This document shows, in pieces, positions 23,400-32,182 of a stretch of DNA of 39,956 nt; the first letter of the stretch is position 1, and each line of letters opens with the position of its first letter. Origin of the DNA: Thermoprotei archaeon. GTDB lineage: Archaea > Thermoproteota > Thermoprotei > Thermofilales > B20-G17. The DNA lies in assembly GCA_003649515.1 (NCBI GenBank), contig QMSC01000001.1, positions 1 to 39,956 on the forward strand, in the 5' to 3' direction. Under the pieces are notes generated by a model, which searched no databases, was not told where the DNA came from, and saw only the letters and a list, made by a program, of their open reading frames with translations. Position numbers and translations under genes: made by a program.

Positions 23400-23759
23400 A
23401 TGAAAATATATAGGATCCTAGCGATAATAATTATAACATTACTGATATCAACCACTATAGCCAGCGTAGCTACCTATGCAAAGCCTTGCGGTGCCATAGT
23501 GACAAAGCAAGTTGTACCAAAAGAGATTAAGCAGCTTATTAATGACATTTTAAAAAATCCTGCTAACATTCTCGAATTGATAGGGGGTATACTGAAAGAT
23601 TTTAATGCAACGGTAGCGATAGCGAGCGAGCCTCCTCCTGATGCGATAGTATTAGGGCCAACGTTTCCAAATGGATACTGGATCATAATATACCTCCCAA
23701 ATGGAGTTATAATAGCAATAGACCCGCGTGAAAGCGGAGGGCCCTCACTACCAGTGTAA
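23400..23759 (+). CDS. secreted small protein of unknown function
   Basis: 119 residues. Residues 1-27 are a signal peptide (K2, hydrophobic core 6-20, cleavage after ATYA27). The mature 92 residues hold one cysteine (C30), an N-glycosylation sequon at N69-A-T71, and a C-terminal beta-hairpin-like part with two PNG turns (FPNGYWIIIYLPNGVIIAID). I recognise no family. It starts with a near-leaderless transcript from a strong promoter shared divergently with a V4R gene, so it may be well expressed and conditionally controlled. Confidence 0.65.
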   Translation: MKIYRILAIIIITLLISTTIASVATYAKPCGAIVTKQVVPKEIKQLINDILKNPANILELIGGILKDFNATVAIASEPPPDAIVLGPTFPNGYWIIIYLPNGVIIAIDPRESGGPSLPV

Positions 23760-23836
23760 ACAGCTTCCTAACACCGCGTTACAGAGACTTCCTTAGAATA
23801 TAGTATCTACCTAATAGCTAAGCAGTGGTGATATTG

Positions 23837-24925
23837 GTGAAAGCAAGGTATATCCAACTGCTCAATGCGCTAGTAAAAAACCCTACTGCTAGTTTTAATC
23901 AGCTAGCTAAGGTACTAGGCGTATCTCCATCAACTGTTCGGAATGCGTTTAACACCTTAGTTAGTGAAGAATATATTTCACTAATATACGCCATTGTCAA
24001 TTACCCAGCTATTCAGAGGGAAATTGTCGCCACCTTTATAGAAGCCCCTTCAAAAACTTGGCCTGTTCTTGAGCGAGCTTTAGATGAATTCTTCTACCTT
24101 AGAACTAGAGCTAGGTGTATAGGAGTTATTAGTGGCGTTCATGCGTTCTTTGCCATACCTACGGGCACTCTACCCTACTTAAGGGAATTTTTAGATACTT
24201 TAAAGGATCTAAATTTACTGGGATCCTACAATATTCTCACACCGGCCACTAAGTGGTTTTACTCAGAGCCTAACTTTACAGTGTTCGATAAAGAAGATTT
24301 CACCTGGAATGTTAACTGGATTGAATGGAAAAATCTCATCTCAACGGTAGAGCCAGAGGTCATAGAGGTTCCCAGCAGGTCTCTAATGGATAGACTGACG
24401 CTAGCGGACTTCAAAATTTTAGATAGACTTACCATCAGGGCTCGCATAAGCAAAACTGAGCTAGCTAGGTTTGCAGGTCTGAAATCTTACGAGCTATCAC
24501 GTCGCCTGAAGTTTCTGCACGGAAACAAAGTCATATTAAAGTATCGTGTTGCACTGGGCGCAAAATTCCTTGAAAGACTTACAAATCTCGCTATAAACGC
24601 TAAATGTAGTAGTAAAACGACCAGAAGGCTTGCTGCCGCGTTTAAAACCCTTCCTTATCAATCCACATTCATACCCACAAAGGAAGGCTTCCTACTCTAC
24701 ACACTCATACCGTCAAAGGATTTCATAAACCTCTCGGCAATACTACACGATTACTGCGATCGAATAGAAGTCGCGTGGCTCGATTATCGCCACAGCAAGG
24801 TCTGGAACATAGCTTATGAAGCGTACAGGGATGGCAAGTGGGACTCATCTTATGAGTTCATGGTTGAACAGCCCTTAAGGAACATTAGAGAGAAATTAAT
24901 GAAATCCACTCCTTATCCTCAATAG
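23837..24925 (+). CDS. transcription regulator with two winged-helix domains
   Basis: About 362 residues from GTG 23837, four bases after the SD GGTGAT; in-frame GTG 23825 is less likely. The N-terminus is a winged helix (YIQLLNALVKNPTASFNQLA, LGVSPSTVRNAFNTLVSEEY), a second HTH is near the middle (LTLADFKILDRLTIRARISK, LARFAGLKSYELSRRLKFL), and each is followed by an alpha/beta segment. The layout resembles Lrp-like tandem regulators of archaea. It follows the secreted protein by about 77 bases on the same strand, and its end overlaps a convergent membrane protein by 30 bases. Target and ligand are unknown. Confidence 0.75.
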   Translation: MKARYIQLLNALVKNPTASFNQLAKVLGVSPSTVRNAFNTLVSEEYISLIYAIVNYPAIQREIVATFIEAPSKTWPVLERALDEFFYLRTRARCIGVISGVHAFFAIPTGTLPYLREFLDTLKDLNLLGSYNILTPATKWFYSEPNFTVFDKEDFTWNVNWIEWKNLISTVEPEVIEVPSRSLMDRLTLADFKILDRLTIRARISKTELARFAGLKSYELSRRLKFLHGNKVILKYRVALGAKFLERLTNLAINAKCSSKTTRRLAAAFKTLPYQSTFIPTKEGFLLYTLIPSKDFINLSAILHDYCDRIEVAWLDYRHSKVWNIAYEAYRDGKWDSSYEFMVEQPLRNIREKLMKSTPYPQ

Positions 24926-25486
24926 CTTTTTTAATTCGCTTTCTTTCCCATAAAACCTAATGAGACTTATTACGGAGATTATTAAAGCCGCTTCTGCCAC
25001 ACCAGGCAGTATTACCATGAGAGAAGGGATACGTATAAAGAGCATGACAATAGCTATAGCTATCAAACTCAACCCCAACGTTATGAGGGATATAAAGCTC
25101 TCCCTCTCTCTTTCAATAAGCTCGCGCAATATATCATGAGGTCTTTCAGCTTCAGCAGCTTTTCCCAGCAACTTCTCCAGCTCAAAACGAATATCGCTTA
25201 CGCGCTTATCTATGACCTCCCAGACCTTATCTATCGAAGAGCCCTCACTAGAGCCCGTTAGAATATTCTGTATCTCGTCTAGCACCTCTAGGAAAACACT
25301 GTTCTCTAGAAAACGCCCTAGAAATATTAAAAAGCCCAACTTCCCTGTCCTCGTTAAAGATTTTATCCGCTTCTCATACTCCTTGAACTCCATTTTACTT
25401 TTAAGGTGAAATATTACTGAAAGAGCTATCACTATAAATCCCAATACAAGCACTATGAAACCTATTTCCTCTATCCCGGCTAACAT
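24896..25486 (-). CDS. membrane protein with soluble middle domain, unknown function
   Basis: 196 residues. One membrane segment at about 8-27, a soluble helical middle at 30-130 rich in charged residues (WEVIDKRVSDIRFELEKLLG), then two membrane segments at about 131-150 and 154-178, and a short basic tail. I recognise no family. Its last ten codons overlap the 3' end of the convergent regulator, which is unusual for unrelated genes. Sequence upstream of 25486 is AT-rich and probably holds its promoter. Confidence 0.6.
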   Translation of the reverse strand: MLAGIEEIGFIVLVLGFIVIALSVIFHLKSKMEFKEYEKRIKSLTRTGKLGFLIFLGRFLENSVFLEVLDEIQNILTGSSEGSSIDKVWEVIDKRVSDIRFELEKLLGKAAEAERPHDILRELIERERESFISLITLGLSLIAIAIVMLFIRIPSLMVILPGVAEAALIISVISLIRFYGKESELKKLLRIRSGFH

Positions 25487-25621
25487 TCTTTATATCCTCT
25501 TTGACTAATTTTATGTTGATATCTATACTGTAAAAATCTATTTTATATTTAACTAAATTAACACCTTGATACAGGAAAATAAAGGTAATACTTCAAATGG
25601 GGGAGTGGGAGGAGATATGTA

Positions 25622-26371
25622 TTGATCATAACATTCTTAGGAACCGCAGGCAGTGCCCCTTACCACGAACATAGTCTTCCATCGATCCTCGTGAGCAAGA
25701 AGATCCTTCTCGATTGTGGAGAAGGAGCTACTTCTGCGCTCCAGAAAGCCGGGGCATTAGACGAATTAGAGTACGTGCTTCTAACACATTTTCATGGAGA
25801 CCACGTGTCTGGCCTCATATCGCTCATTTGGATATATATGCTGAGAGGAAGAGCGAGGAAGCTCACAGTAATAGGTCCCAGGGGAGTTGGCTCAAATGTA
25901 ATCCAACTACTAAAGCTAGTTAATACTCCTATGGAAAGAATTCGCAAGTTTCTAGTATTAAGGGAAATAAAGCCTGGAGAGAATATAGGATTCATATTCG
26001 CTGAGGAGGCTAATCACCCCACACCTTCGCTTGCTTTCAGAATAGAAATAGAGGGGAGGGCTTTGTGTTATACTGGTGACACATCGCCCTCCGAGAAGAT
26101 AATTAAGCTCGCTAAGGGTTGTGAATTATTGATCCACGACGCAACATTCCCTCCTGGAATGGAGGAAGAGGCACTGGCTGTGGGTCATTCAACTCCATAT
26201 CAGGCAGCAGTAAGCGCACAAAAAGCCGGTGTAAAAAAGTTAGTACTCTTTCATTTACCCTACTACTACTTCGGAGGAGAGGAGTTCATAAAGGACTACT
26301 TAGCAGCCGCACGAAAGGTATTTAGTGGAGAAATTTACGTACCAAGAGAATTTGAAATCATATCCATTTAA
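25622..26371 (+). CDS. metallo-beta-lactamase-fold hydrolase, RNase Z-like
   Basis: 249 residues from TTG 25622 (SD GGAGGAG). The zinc ligands are H56, H58, D60, H61 (THFHGDH), H132, D153 (TGDT) and H211; HDATF and GHST (H189) resemble the HEAT and HST motifs of tRNase Z. It lacks the long exosite arm and is shorter than typical tRNase Z (about 300 residues), so it may be an RNase Z paralogue or another MBL hydrolase. A true tRNA 3' endonuclease is possible but not proven. Confidence 0.8.
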   Translation: MIITFLGTAGSAPYHEHSLPSILVSKKILLDCGEGATSALQKAGALDELEYVLLTHFHGDHVSGLISLIWIYMLRGRARKLTVIGPRGVGSNVIQLLKLVNTPMERIRKFLVLREIKPGENIGFIFAEEANHPTPSLAFRIEIEGRALCYTGDTSPSEKIIKLAKGCELLIHDATFPPGMEEEALAVGHSTPYQAAVSAQKAGVKKLVLFHLPYYYFGGEEFIKDYLAAARKVFSGEIYVPREFEIISI

Positions 26372-26442
26372 GTGTTCATACTATTTAGCTGTTTGAACAC
26401 CATGCTTTAATACAGGCGTTGGAGAACTGACCTTGAGGACTA

Positions 26443-27009
26443 ATGAAAAGCAATGCTGGTAGAAAATCTCGACGAGTAGCACTAATAGCGTTAAACGCTG
26501 CACTATACGCTGTTTTCATCCTTGTAACTGCATACATTACAACTCCTTTCATCATACAATTCAGGTCCGCTGTAATAGTGCCCGCGATTTTTGCTGCTCT
26601 TTATGGACCTCTTATTGGAGGATTTGGAGCGGCTTTAGGTACATTCATTGCAAGCATTATCAGATATGGGTCACCCATCTTAACGATATTTAGCGGAACA
26701 CCTGGAAATTTCGTGTGCTTCTACCTTCTAGGCTATATAGCCCGAAAATATTCCGAGAGAGATAGGTGGCTCCTTGGATATATCATTGGGTCAGTAGTAG
26801 GGCTTCTTGCGGGCTTTACAATAATAGCCTTGGGACTGTACTTCCTCGCAGCAGTTGTAGGAATGAAAACTCTGCTAGCATGGACTAATACATCGTTCAT
26901 AACAATGGCACTAGCCTTTGGTATAGTAAGCGAACTACCATTCATGCTTATCCTGGGCCCTCCCATAATAAGGGCTTTAAAGAGAGAAAGGCTCGGTAGC
27001 GGTCCTTAA
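26443..27009 (+). CDS. ECF transporter S component (vitamin/precursor uptake)
   Basis: 188 residues, mostly membrane: RRVALIALNAALYAVFILVT near the N-terminus (the ALxAALYAV signature of S components), then five further hydrophobic segments. Such proteins bind a vitamin or its precursor and work with an ATP-driven energizing module, which is not in this window, so it probably shares a common module. The ligand is not clear from sequence; a thiamin or riboflavin-type substrate is a guess. The following phosphodiesterase gene is 60 bases away. Confidence 0.75.
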   Translation: MKSNAGRKSRRVALIALNAALYAVFILVTAYITTPFIIQFRSAVIVPAIFAALYGPLIGGFGAALGTFIASIIRYGSPILTIFSGTPGNFVCFYLLGYIARKYSERDRWLLGYIIGSVVGLLAGFTIIALGLYFLAAVVGMKTLLAWTNTSFITMALAFGIVSELPFMLILGPPIIRALKRERLGSGP

Positions 27010-27068
27010 AGGAGATTTTAAGCGAAGGACTATTTAGACCGAATGAATACCGTACATAGGTTACCTAA

Positions 27069-28307
27069 ATGGCCAGACATTCAGGAGAGTTAGCGAGAAA
27101 ATGGAGGGAGGTCAGCAATTCTAAGAAAACGCCTCCAGAGTATGACCAGAATAACAGCTTGTTAACTCTGCCACGGACCATATTAAACGCTTTTACAGGG
27201 CAAAAAGTGGAAGGAGTTAACAAGCAGCTTCTAGAATTAGTACAGGAAGCTTCAAGAGTACTTTTACTTATAGTGGACAGCCTCGGTTTAAATCTAGTAG
27301 TGAAAGGGGGATTATCAAGTCTAATTAAAGACTCCAGTTACTCCACATACCTAACGAGTACTGTTCCTTCAACCACAGCTACAGCTATAGCCTCACTAGC
27401 AACAGGAGAACCGCCACTCTTGCACTTATCGCTAGGTTATAAAATGTACTTGAAGGAAGTGGGTGCCATAATTAAGCCTCTAAAATTCAGCCCAGTAATA
27501 GGGGGACCACACGAAAGTTTAAGAGAAGCCGGTGTATCCATATCTTTAAACCCCTGTAAAACCGTATTCGAAAGACTATCTACTAGCGGCATTAAATGTT
27601 ATTACGTGGGACCACAGAGCATAGGGGATACCACATATACGCGTTCCTTTACAAAGGGGGCTACTTTCATAGAAAGTATAAGCCTAGAAGACACATTAAC
27701 CCTAGCACTTAAGGCGCTAAAGAAGAGCAATGAAACGCTTGTATATGCATATTGGGATAAGCTAGATAAGCTATCACATGAGTATGGGCCGTTTTCGAAG
27801 CCTGTCGAGTACTTACTTACAGGATTTGAAAAAGTTCTTACAGAACTCCTAAGAGACTTGAGGCAGGTAAAGAACTCCGTTCTGATCGTAACATCCGATC
27901 ACGGACAGATAAGCCTGAGAGGAGGGAAAAGGATCTTCCTCACTGAAGTACTTGGCTTCTTAGAAAACCTATACATGCCACCCTATGGAGAGTCGAGATT
28001 TTTATACCTACATGTTAAGAAGGAGAAAAAGTTTCTGGAGATATTTAAGACCTATTTAGAGCCGTTTGCGGAGTTATACCGGATCAGCGATATATTACAT
28101 TTGTTCGCACCCGAAAAGAAACGTACTCCAGAAAATGTAGAAACATTTTTAGACCATGCAGGCACGCACGCATTAATCCCGCGAGAGAATAACGTCTTAA
28201 TATACCCTTACGCCAAAAGAGACCTCGAATTTGACTTGAAAGGACATCATGGAGGTCTCTCACCACATGAAATGCTAATACCATTGATAATATTCGTGAA
28301 CCAGTAA
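27069..28307 (+). CDS. alkaline-phosphatase-superfamily phosphodiesterase-like protein
   Basis: 412 residues. The metal-binding residues of the family are present: D70 (LLLIVDSLG), a Thr-rich nucleophile segment PSTTATAIASLATG (about 100-113), YWDKLDKLSHEYG (D and H), TSDHGQ and HHGGLS near the C-terminus. This fits the type I phosphodiesterase/nucleotide pyrophosphatase branch. There is no signal peptide, so it is probably cytosolic. The N-terminal 55 residues are not part of the fold and may be unstructured; an internal start is possible. Natural substrate unknown. Confidence 0.8.
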   Translation: MARHSGELARKWREVSNSKKTPPEYDQNNSLLTLPRTILNAFTGQKVEGVNKQLLELVQEASRVLLLIVDSLGLNLVVKGGLSSLIKDSSYSTYLTSTVPSTTATAIASLATGEPPLLHLSLGYKMYLKEVGAIIKPLKFSPVIGGPHESLREAGVSISLNPCKTVFERLSTSGIKCYYVGPQSIGDTTYTRSFTKGATFIESISLEDTLTLALKALKKSNETLVYAYWDKLDKLSHEYGPFSKPVEYLLTGFEKVLTELLRDLRQVKNSVLIVTSDHGQISLRGGKRIFLTEVLGFLENLYMPPYGESRFLYLHVKKEKKFLEIFKTYLEPFAELYRISDILHLFAPEKKRTPENVETFLDHAGTHALIPRENNVLIYPYAKRDLEFDLKGHHGGLSPHEMLIPLIIFVNQ

Positions 28308-28389
28308 CTATCGGTAGCCTCATATGTAATAACCAAAAAAATATAAGCAACCCCACTATCTAACATATCTACGGAGCCAACCCCTATAA

Positions 28390-28493
28390 AGCGGGGTGGG
28401 GAAGCCAGGTATCCCAAGAGACTCCGCAAGGGGGTCTCTGGTAAGGCCGGGCTCATAACCCGGAGGTCGGTGGTTCAAATCCACCCCCCGCTA
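28390..28493 (+). tRNA. initiator tRNA-Met(CAT) with one intron
   Basis: The acceptor AGCGGGG/CCCCGCT gives the A1:U72 pair of initiators; the anticodon arm CCGGG-CTCATAA-CCCGG has the three initiator G:C pairs; T-arm GGTGG-TTCAAAT-CCACC; discriminator A. The gene spans 104 nt; removing about 30 nt leaves a normal 74-nt tRNA. The intron sits between the D-arm and the anticodon arm, not at 37/38. CCA is not encoded. Confidence 0.93.
28416..28445 (+). other. initiator tRNA-Met intron (about position 25/26)
   Basis: 30 nt containing a strong hairpin: AGAGACTCC pairs with GGGGTCTCT around loop GCAAG. This is the central helix of a bulge-helix-bulge. Exact cut may be shifted by one base (28417-28446). 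Confidence 0.8.
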
Positions 28494-28505
28494 TATACAA
28501 TTTAG

Positions 28506-28522
28506 CCGGGTCTTATGCCCGG
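28506..28522 (+). terminator. hairpin after tRNA-Met resembling its anticodon arm
   Basis: CCGGG-TCTTATG-CCCGG has the same five-base stem and seven-base loop size as the tRNA anticodon arm 59 bases upstream. A pyrimidine-rich stretch follows (TTCTTCTCACTTTT), so it may end transcription. Confidence 0.4.
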
Positions 28523-28656
28523 TGTTCTTCTCACTTTTACTCGGAAAAAGCTGTAGAAGATCACCTTGTCCACATGAACGTTATCTTTGAACCTTCTAGA
28601 GATAAGTATCCAGGTTTGCTTAAATAGTGGTGAAAGCATTTAAGGCGAGGAGGAGC

Positions 28657-29181
28657 ATGAGCAAAATGCATGAACATGAGACTCATACGGTGAAACCCGT
28701 CCTTTTCGGCATCATAATAACGAGTGATAAAGTTTTTGAAGGCAAAAGAATAGATACGTTAACCTCCCTAATTGAGGGAAAAATACTTGAAAAGGGCCAT
28801 AAGGTTATCTACAAAACTATAGTTCCCAATAACGAGAGCCTCCTGATGAAAGCCCTGAAAAAAGCTTGTAGAAAAGGATGTCACACAGTACTCATAACTG
28901 GGGGGACTGGACTAAGCCCTCGAGATATAAGTGTAGATACGTTAGAAAAAGTAGCTTATCGAAGAATACCAGGATTCGGAGAATTATTCCGATACTTAAC
29001 GTTTCTGAAGCATGGTAGCTTAGCGTGGCTTTCAAGAGCCTCAGCGTACGTAGTCAGCATCAACAATAAGACCTGTTTAGTCTTTGTAATGCCAGGAAGT
29101 ATAGACGCAGTACAATTAGCACTAGATCAGGTGATACTTCCTGAAATAAGTCATGCTGTAGGGGAGCTTTTAAGGAAATAG
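28657..29181 (+). CDS. moaB: molybdenum cofactor biosynthesis protein, MoaB/Mog family
   Basis: About 174 residues from ATG 28657, with GGAGG at 28649-28653; ATG 28666 is an alternative, and GTG 28627 lacks an SD. ITGGTGLSPRDISVDTLE and RRIPGFGELFR are the nucleotide/molybdopterin-binding motifs of the family. It adenylylates molybdopterin on the way to Mo/W cofactor. No other cofactor genes are nearby. It ends 7 bases before the convergent tRNA-Gln. Confidence 0.9.
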   Translation: MSKMHEHETHTVKPVLFGIIITSDKVFEGKRIDTLTSLIEGKILEKGHKVIYKTIVPNNESLLMKALKKACRKGCHTVLITGGTGLSPRDISVDTLEKVAYRRIPGFGELFRYLTFLKHGSLAWLSRASAYVVSINNKTCLVFVMPGSIDAVQLALDQVILPEISHAVGELLRK

Positions 29182-29188
29182 AGAGTAA

Positions 29189-29261
29189 TAGCCCCGGCGG
29201 GATTCGAACCCGCGTCGGCGGGGCCAAAGCCCGCCATGCTTGACCGCTACACCACGGGGCT
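29189..29261 (-). tRNA. tRNA-Gln(TTG)
   Basis: A 73-nt cloverleaf: acceptor AGCCCCG/CGGGGCT, anticodon arm GCGGG-CTTTGGC-CCCGC (anticodon TTG), T-arm GCGGG-TTCGAAT-CCCGC, discriminator A. No intron and no encoded CCA. Position 38 is C instead of the usual A. In this organism it is expected to be charged with Glu and amidated by GatDE. Confidence 0.96.
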
Positions 29262-29323
29262 TTCGTAGCATTATATGGTTATAGGGGGATATATTCTTGA
29301 CGCTACTAACGTTCATCGACCTA

Positions 29324-30094
29324 CTAATCTTGAGCATACAATATTTGAAGAATTTTCTGATACGCTTCCTCATCTCTCCGTTTCTTGTACCGTTTTAACG
29401 CTTGTTGCAATAGCGATAACTTACTCTCCTCTAGATTAAAGACTTCTCTAATCCTTTTCTGAAGAAAACCCTTTCCAAAGAAAAGAAATGAGATAACTTG
29501 CGTCACATTGGTCTTAGACGAGCGCACGCTAACCGTTTCGAAATCTATTATGTAAGGCTTATAGTCTCCCTTCCTTATTATCACATGTCCCTTTGGTCTA
29601 GACAGCTCTAAATGTACAAGACCTATTTCATCCAGTTTTCTACATTGTGCTATAACCTCCTTAACTACCTTCTTAATTATCTCACGTTCCTCCTTTACCA
29701 GTTGTATTATTGGATACCCTTCTACATACTCCATTACTAGTAGGTCGTTCGTATAGCCCATTAGTTTAGGTCCTACGCCGACCTTGTTCGCCATCTTTAG
29801 TTTTTCAGCTTCATCTCTAAGAGACCTCCTATCGGCATCTACTCGCCTTATTTTTAACGCTACCTTTCCACCATCCTTTAAAACTCCCAAGATCACTATG
29901 CTTGTACAGCCTTTTCCCAGAACCCCGTATCTACCGATATAGGTCCTGCCCTTTAGCACTAACTTCTCCACGCCCAAGGCCTTTAACTCACTTAGGTTCT
30001 TTAGCGCTCTCTGTAGATCCCCCGTGGGGTAGGCAAGAATTTGACTGAGATCCCTTAACACTTCCCCAATGTCATTTAAGTCAATTACCAACAT
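29324..30094 (-). CDS. archaeal Ser/Thr protein kinase-like protein (COG2112)
   Basis: About 256 residues from ATG 30094. Kinase features: GKG (60-62) in the P-loop LGKGCTSIV, K81 (VALKIRR), E95, a catalytic-loop-like HLELSRPKGHV (161-171) and DFE (184-186) instead of DFG. This HxxLSRPxxHV signature marks a family specific to archaea with no proven substrate. The start ATG overlaps the CCA enzyme end by 14 bases, so it is translationally coupled to it, pointing to a link with tRNA processing or translation control. Confidence 0.8.
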   Translation of the reverse strand: MLVIDLNDIGEVLRDLSQILAYPTGDLQRALKNLSELKALGVEKLVLKGRTYIGRYGVLGKGCTSIVILGVLKDGGKVALKIRRVDADRRSLRDEAEKLKMANKVGVGPKLMGYTNDLLVMEYVEGYPIIQLVKEEREIIKKVVKEVIAQCRKLDEIGLVHLELSRPKGHVIIRKGDYKPYIIDFETVSVRSSKTNVTQVISFLFFGKGFLQKRIREVFNLEESKLSLLQQALKRYKKRRDEEAYQKILQILYAQD

Positions 30095-31559
30095 GCTTCT
30101 CCTCATTAACGACCTCCTCACATGCGACCTTAAGCCAAGAATATGTTCCTGAAAGTAGCTGGGAAAGCCTTACGTTGAAGTCGTCTCTCTCATGTCTTCT
30201 AAGGATTTCCTCTACCTCCTCGTTCACATAAACGCGATGTTGCTTTTTAGCGAATATCTCCCGTATATGCGTTCCATGTTTGGCTTCCAGGGAACGTTCA
30301 CTAAGCAGAGTTTTTAGGTCGCTTATCTTACGCCTCTTAAATACTATCCAACTTCCTCCTTCAATGAAGGGTCCTGCGAAGACTTCTTCGGCATTCTCAA
30401 TAAGATACTTTCTGAGAAAACTTTCTTCACGCTCTCCTGCCCCTATGGGGGGTCCCACGTGTTTTTCAACCACAGGTAACTTATCACTATGCACTTCATA
30501 GAAGAAGAGAACTACGCTCTTCTCATCACTCCATGCTAACTGCGAGAGAACAGAGAACTCATATTTCTCAAGTAATCTCCTTAACCCTCTCAATGAGCGA
30601 TAAACCTCCCCCCATAAAATATCCGGAGGAAGTTTAGGACAGGGGATCTCTATTACTAGGAAAGTTGATCCTCTCCTCAACCTTAACCTCTCGTAGTCCT
30701 CAGGTTTCAAGAGTTTAGGTGGAGGAGGGAAGAAGAATTCGATGGAAGGGTTTTCTAGAAACATCCTTGCTGCAGCCTTAAACTCGCAAAGCCTTTGGAG
30801 AGAGACAGCAGCTGCCGCGTTCCTAGTCTTATCAACGGGGTCTATTATTACCAGAGGACTGTTACCGAAAACTTTTCTTAATCGACGTAACTCTTGTTGA
30901 GAGTAATAACCCTCGATGTCTATGACAGTTCTCCAGGGTCTCCATTCCATCGCGTTGCGTAAGACGTTTAGAAAAGATCCATAGTGTATTACCAATAGCT
31001 CGCAGAGGTAGCCTGAGAAACCCCCTACCTTAATTTCTGCGCCGTATACTCCTATGCCTTTCATAAATTGCTTCAAAAGCCTCACATCATTCTTCATGTC
31101 CTGTGTAAGCTTACTGATAACATAGCGTGTGTGATACGGAGTGCGGTCGACAGGTGTTAGAACTTCGTGAGGCTCTACGCGATACGCTGGAACTATATCT
31201 ACCTCATAGCCCTCTATTAACCCCTTTATGTAGGGGTGATAGGCGTACGTTTCGTAGTAGCTTCCTCCTACACGTTTTACGGCCTCTCTTGCTATGAGAA
31301 GGCCGTATTTCCTGATAAAATCTTCAGGAAGAGATTTCGGGAAGAGCATGAATATATCGATATCCCTATTACCTGCTAGCCATGTATCCTTTGCAACAGA
31401 TCCCTCTACTTCTACGTCGATTTTTAGCGAATGTTCCTCAGCTACTCCTTTTAGCTTATCACAAAGTCTCGTAATTAGACTCCAAACCTTTTCGTACTCC
31501 TCCCTTCGTGGAGTTACTTTAACTAGAACTTCCTTCAGAACTTCTTCCACGCCCAGCAT
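30081..31559 (-). CDS. cca: archaeal class I CCA-adding enzyme
   Basis: 492 residues, full length for the family (about 440-500). GS at 53-54 and D66, D68 (NRDIDIF) plus D121 (YEVDIVPAY) form the nucleotidyltransferase catalytic site; helical central domain and the C-terminal tail domains follow (SGYLCELLVIHYGSF). It builds the CCA end of tRNAs without a template; none of the four tRNA genes here encodes CCA, so it is needed. SD AAGGAG precedes the ATG. It follows ThpR after 59 bases. Confidence 0.96.
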   Translation of the reverse strand: MLGVEEVLKEVLVKVTPRREEYEKVWSLITRLCDKLKGVAEEHSLKIDVEVEGSVAKDTWLAGNRDIDIFMLFPKSLPEDFIRKYGLLIAREAVKRVGGSYYETYAYHPYIKGLIEGYEVDIVPAYRVEPHEVLTPVDRTPYHTRYVISKLTQDMKNDVRLLKQFMKGIGVYGAEIKVGGFSGYLCELLVIHYGSFLNVLRNAMEWRPWRTVIDIEGYYSQQELRRLRKVFGNSPLVIIDPVDKTRNAAAAVSLQRLCEFKAAARMFLENPSIEFFFPPPPKLLKPEDYERLRLRRGSTFLVIEIPCPKLPPDILWGEVYRSLRGLRRLLEKYEFSVLSQLAWSDEKSVVLFFYEVHSDKLPVVEKHVGPPIGAGEREESFLRKYLIENAEEVFAGPFIEGGSWIVFKRRKISDLKTLLSERSLEAKHGTHIREIFAKKQHRVYVNEEVEEILRRHERDDFNVRLSQLLSGTYSWLKVACEEVVNEEKHVGN

Positions 31560-31618
31560 GATCTCCTTATCCTCCCACTATAGTGAAAAGATTACCGTTC
31601 TTCCTTGAAATCGCTACC

Positions 31619-32182
31619 TCACTTCCCTAGCATCTTCTCGTACAAGGTCTCATATATAGGCCCTCTAGACGTTAGAATACTCTTTTTGAGCCTTATGCTT
31701 TCAACCCTCATACTTCCAAAAACTAGAGAGGTATGTGTCATAATGTATCTTGGAAGTTGCCCCCTATTCTTAGACTTTACCCTTGCTACAGTTACGTGAG
31801 GAGAGAAGCCTCGAGGATCAGGCCTAAAGCCTAACTTGCGCAATTTAGCCATGATCATCTCGTATACTTCACGTAGCTCTTTAGCTCCTCGTGAGACCCC
31901 TATCCATACTACTCGCGGATTTCCCGGAGAGGGGAAAGCCCCTAAACCTTCTAGCATTATTGTGAAAGGCTCGTAAACCACGCTTCTTAAGACCTTTTTT
32001 ACCTCCTCTACTAGGCTTAAGGATATTTCTCCAAGAAAGTATAGTGTTATGTGAATATTCTCTCGCTCAACGGGCTTCAGTGTTGCCCCTAAGGACATTA
32101 GATCCCTTTGCAAGCTCTCTATCTTATCAAGTATTGAGGGCTCAAGTATATCCACTGCTATGAAACTTCTAACCCTCTCCAT
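31619..32182 (-). CDS. thpR: RNA 2',3'-cyclic phosphodiesterase (ThpR/LigT, 2H family)
   Basis: About 187 residues from ATG 32182 (MERVRSFIAVDI); GAGGAG lies 8 bases upstream. The two HxTx motifs are HITL (near 51) and HVTV (near 130), the catalytic pair of 2H phosphoesterases. It opens 2',3'-cyclic phosphates and can join 2'-5' in vitro; in archaea its partner role is linked to tRNA splicing ends. Its start overlaps the end of the Rpc34-like gene by 14 bases. Confidence 0.93.
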   Translation of the reverse strand: MERVRSFIAVDILEPSILDKIESLQRDLMSLGATLKPVERENIHITLYFLGEISLSLVEEVKKVLRSVVYEPFTIMLEGLGAFPSPGNPRVVWIGVSRGAKELREVYEMIMAKLRKLGFRPDPRGFSPHVTVARVKSKNRGQLPRYIMTHTSLVFGSMRVESIRLKKSILTSRGPIYETLYEKMLGK

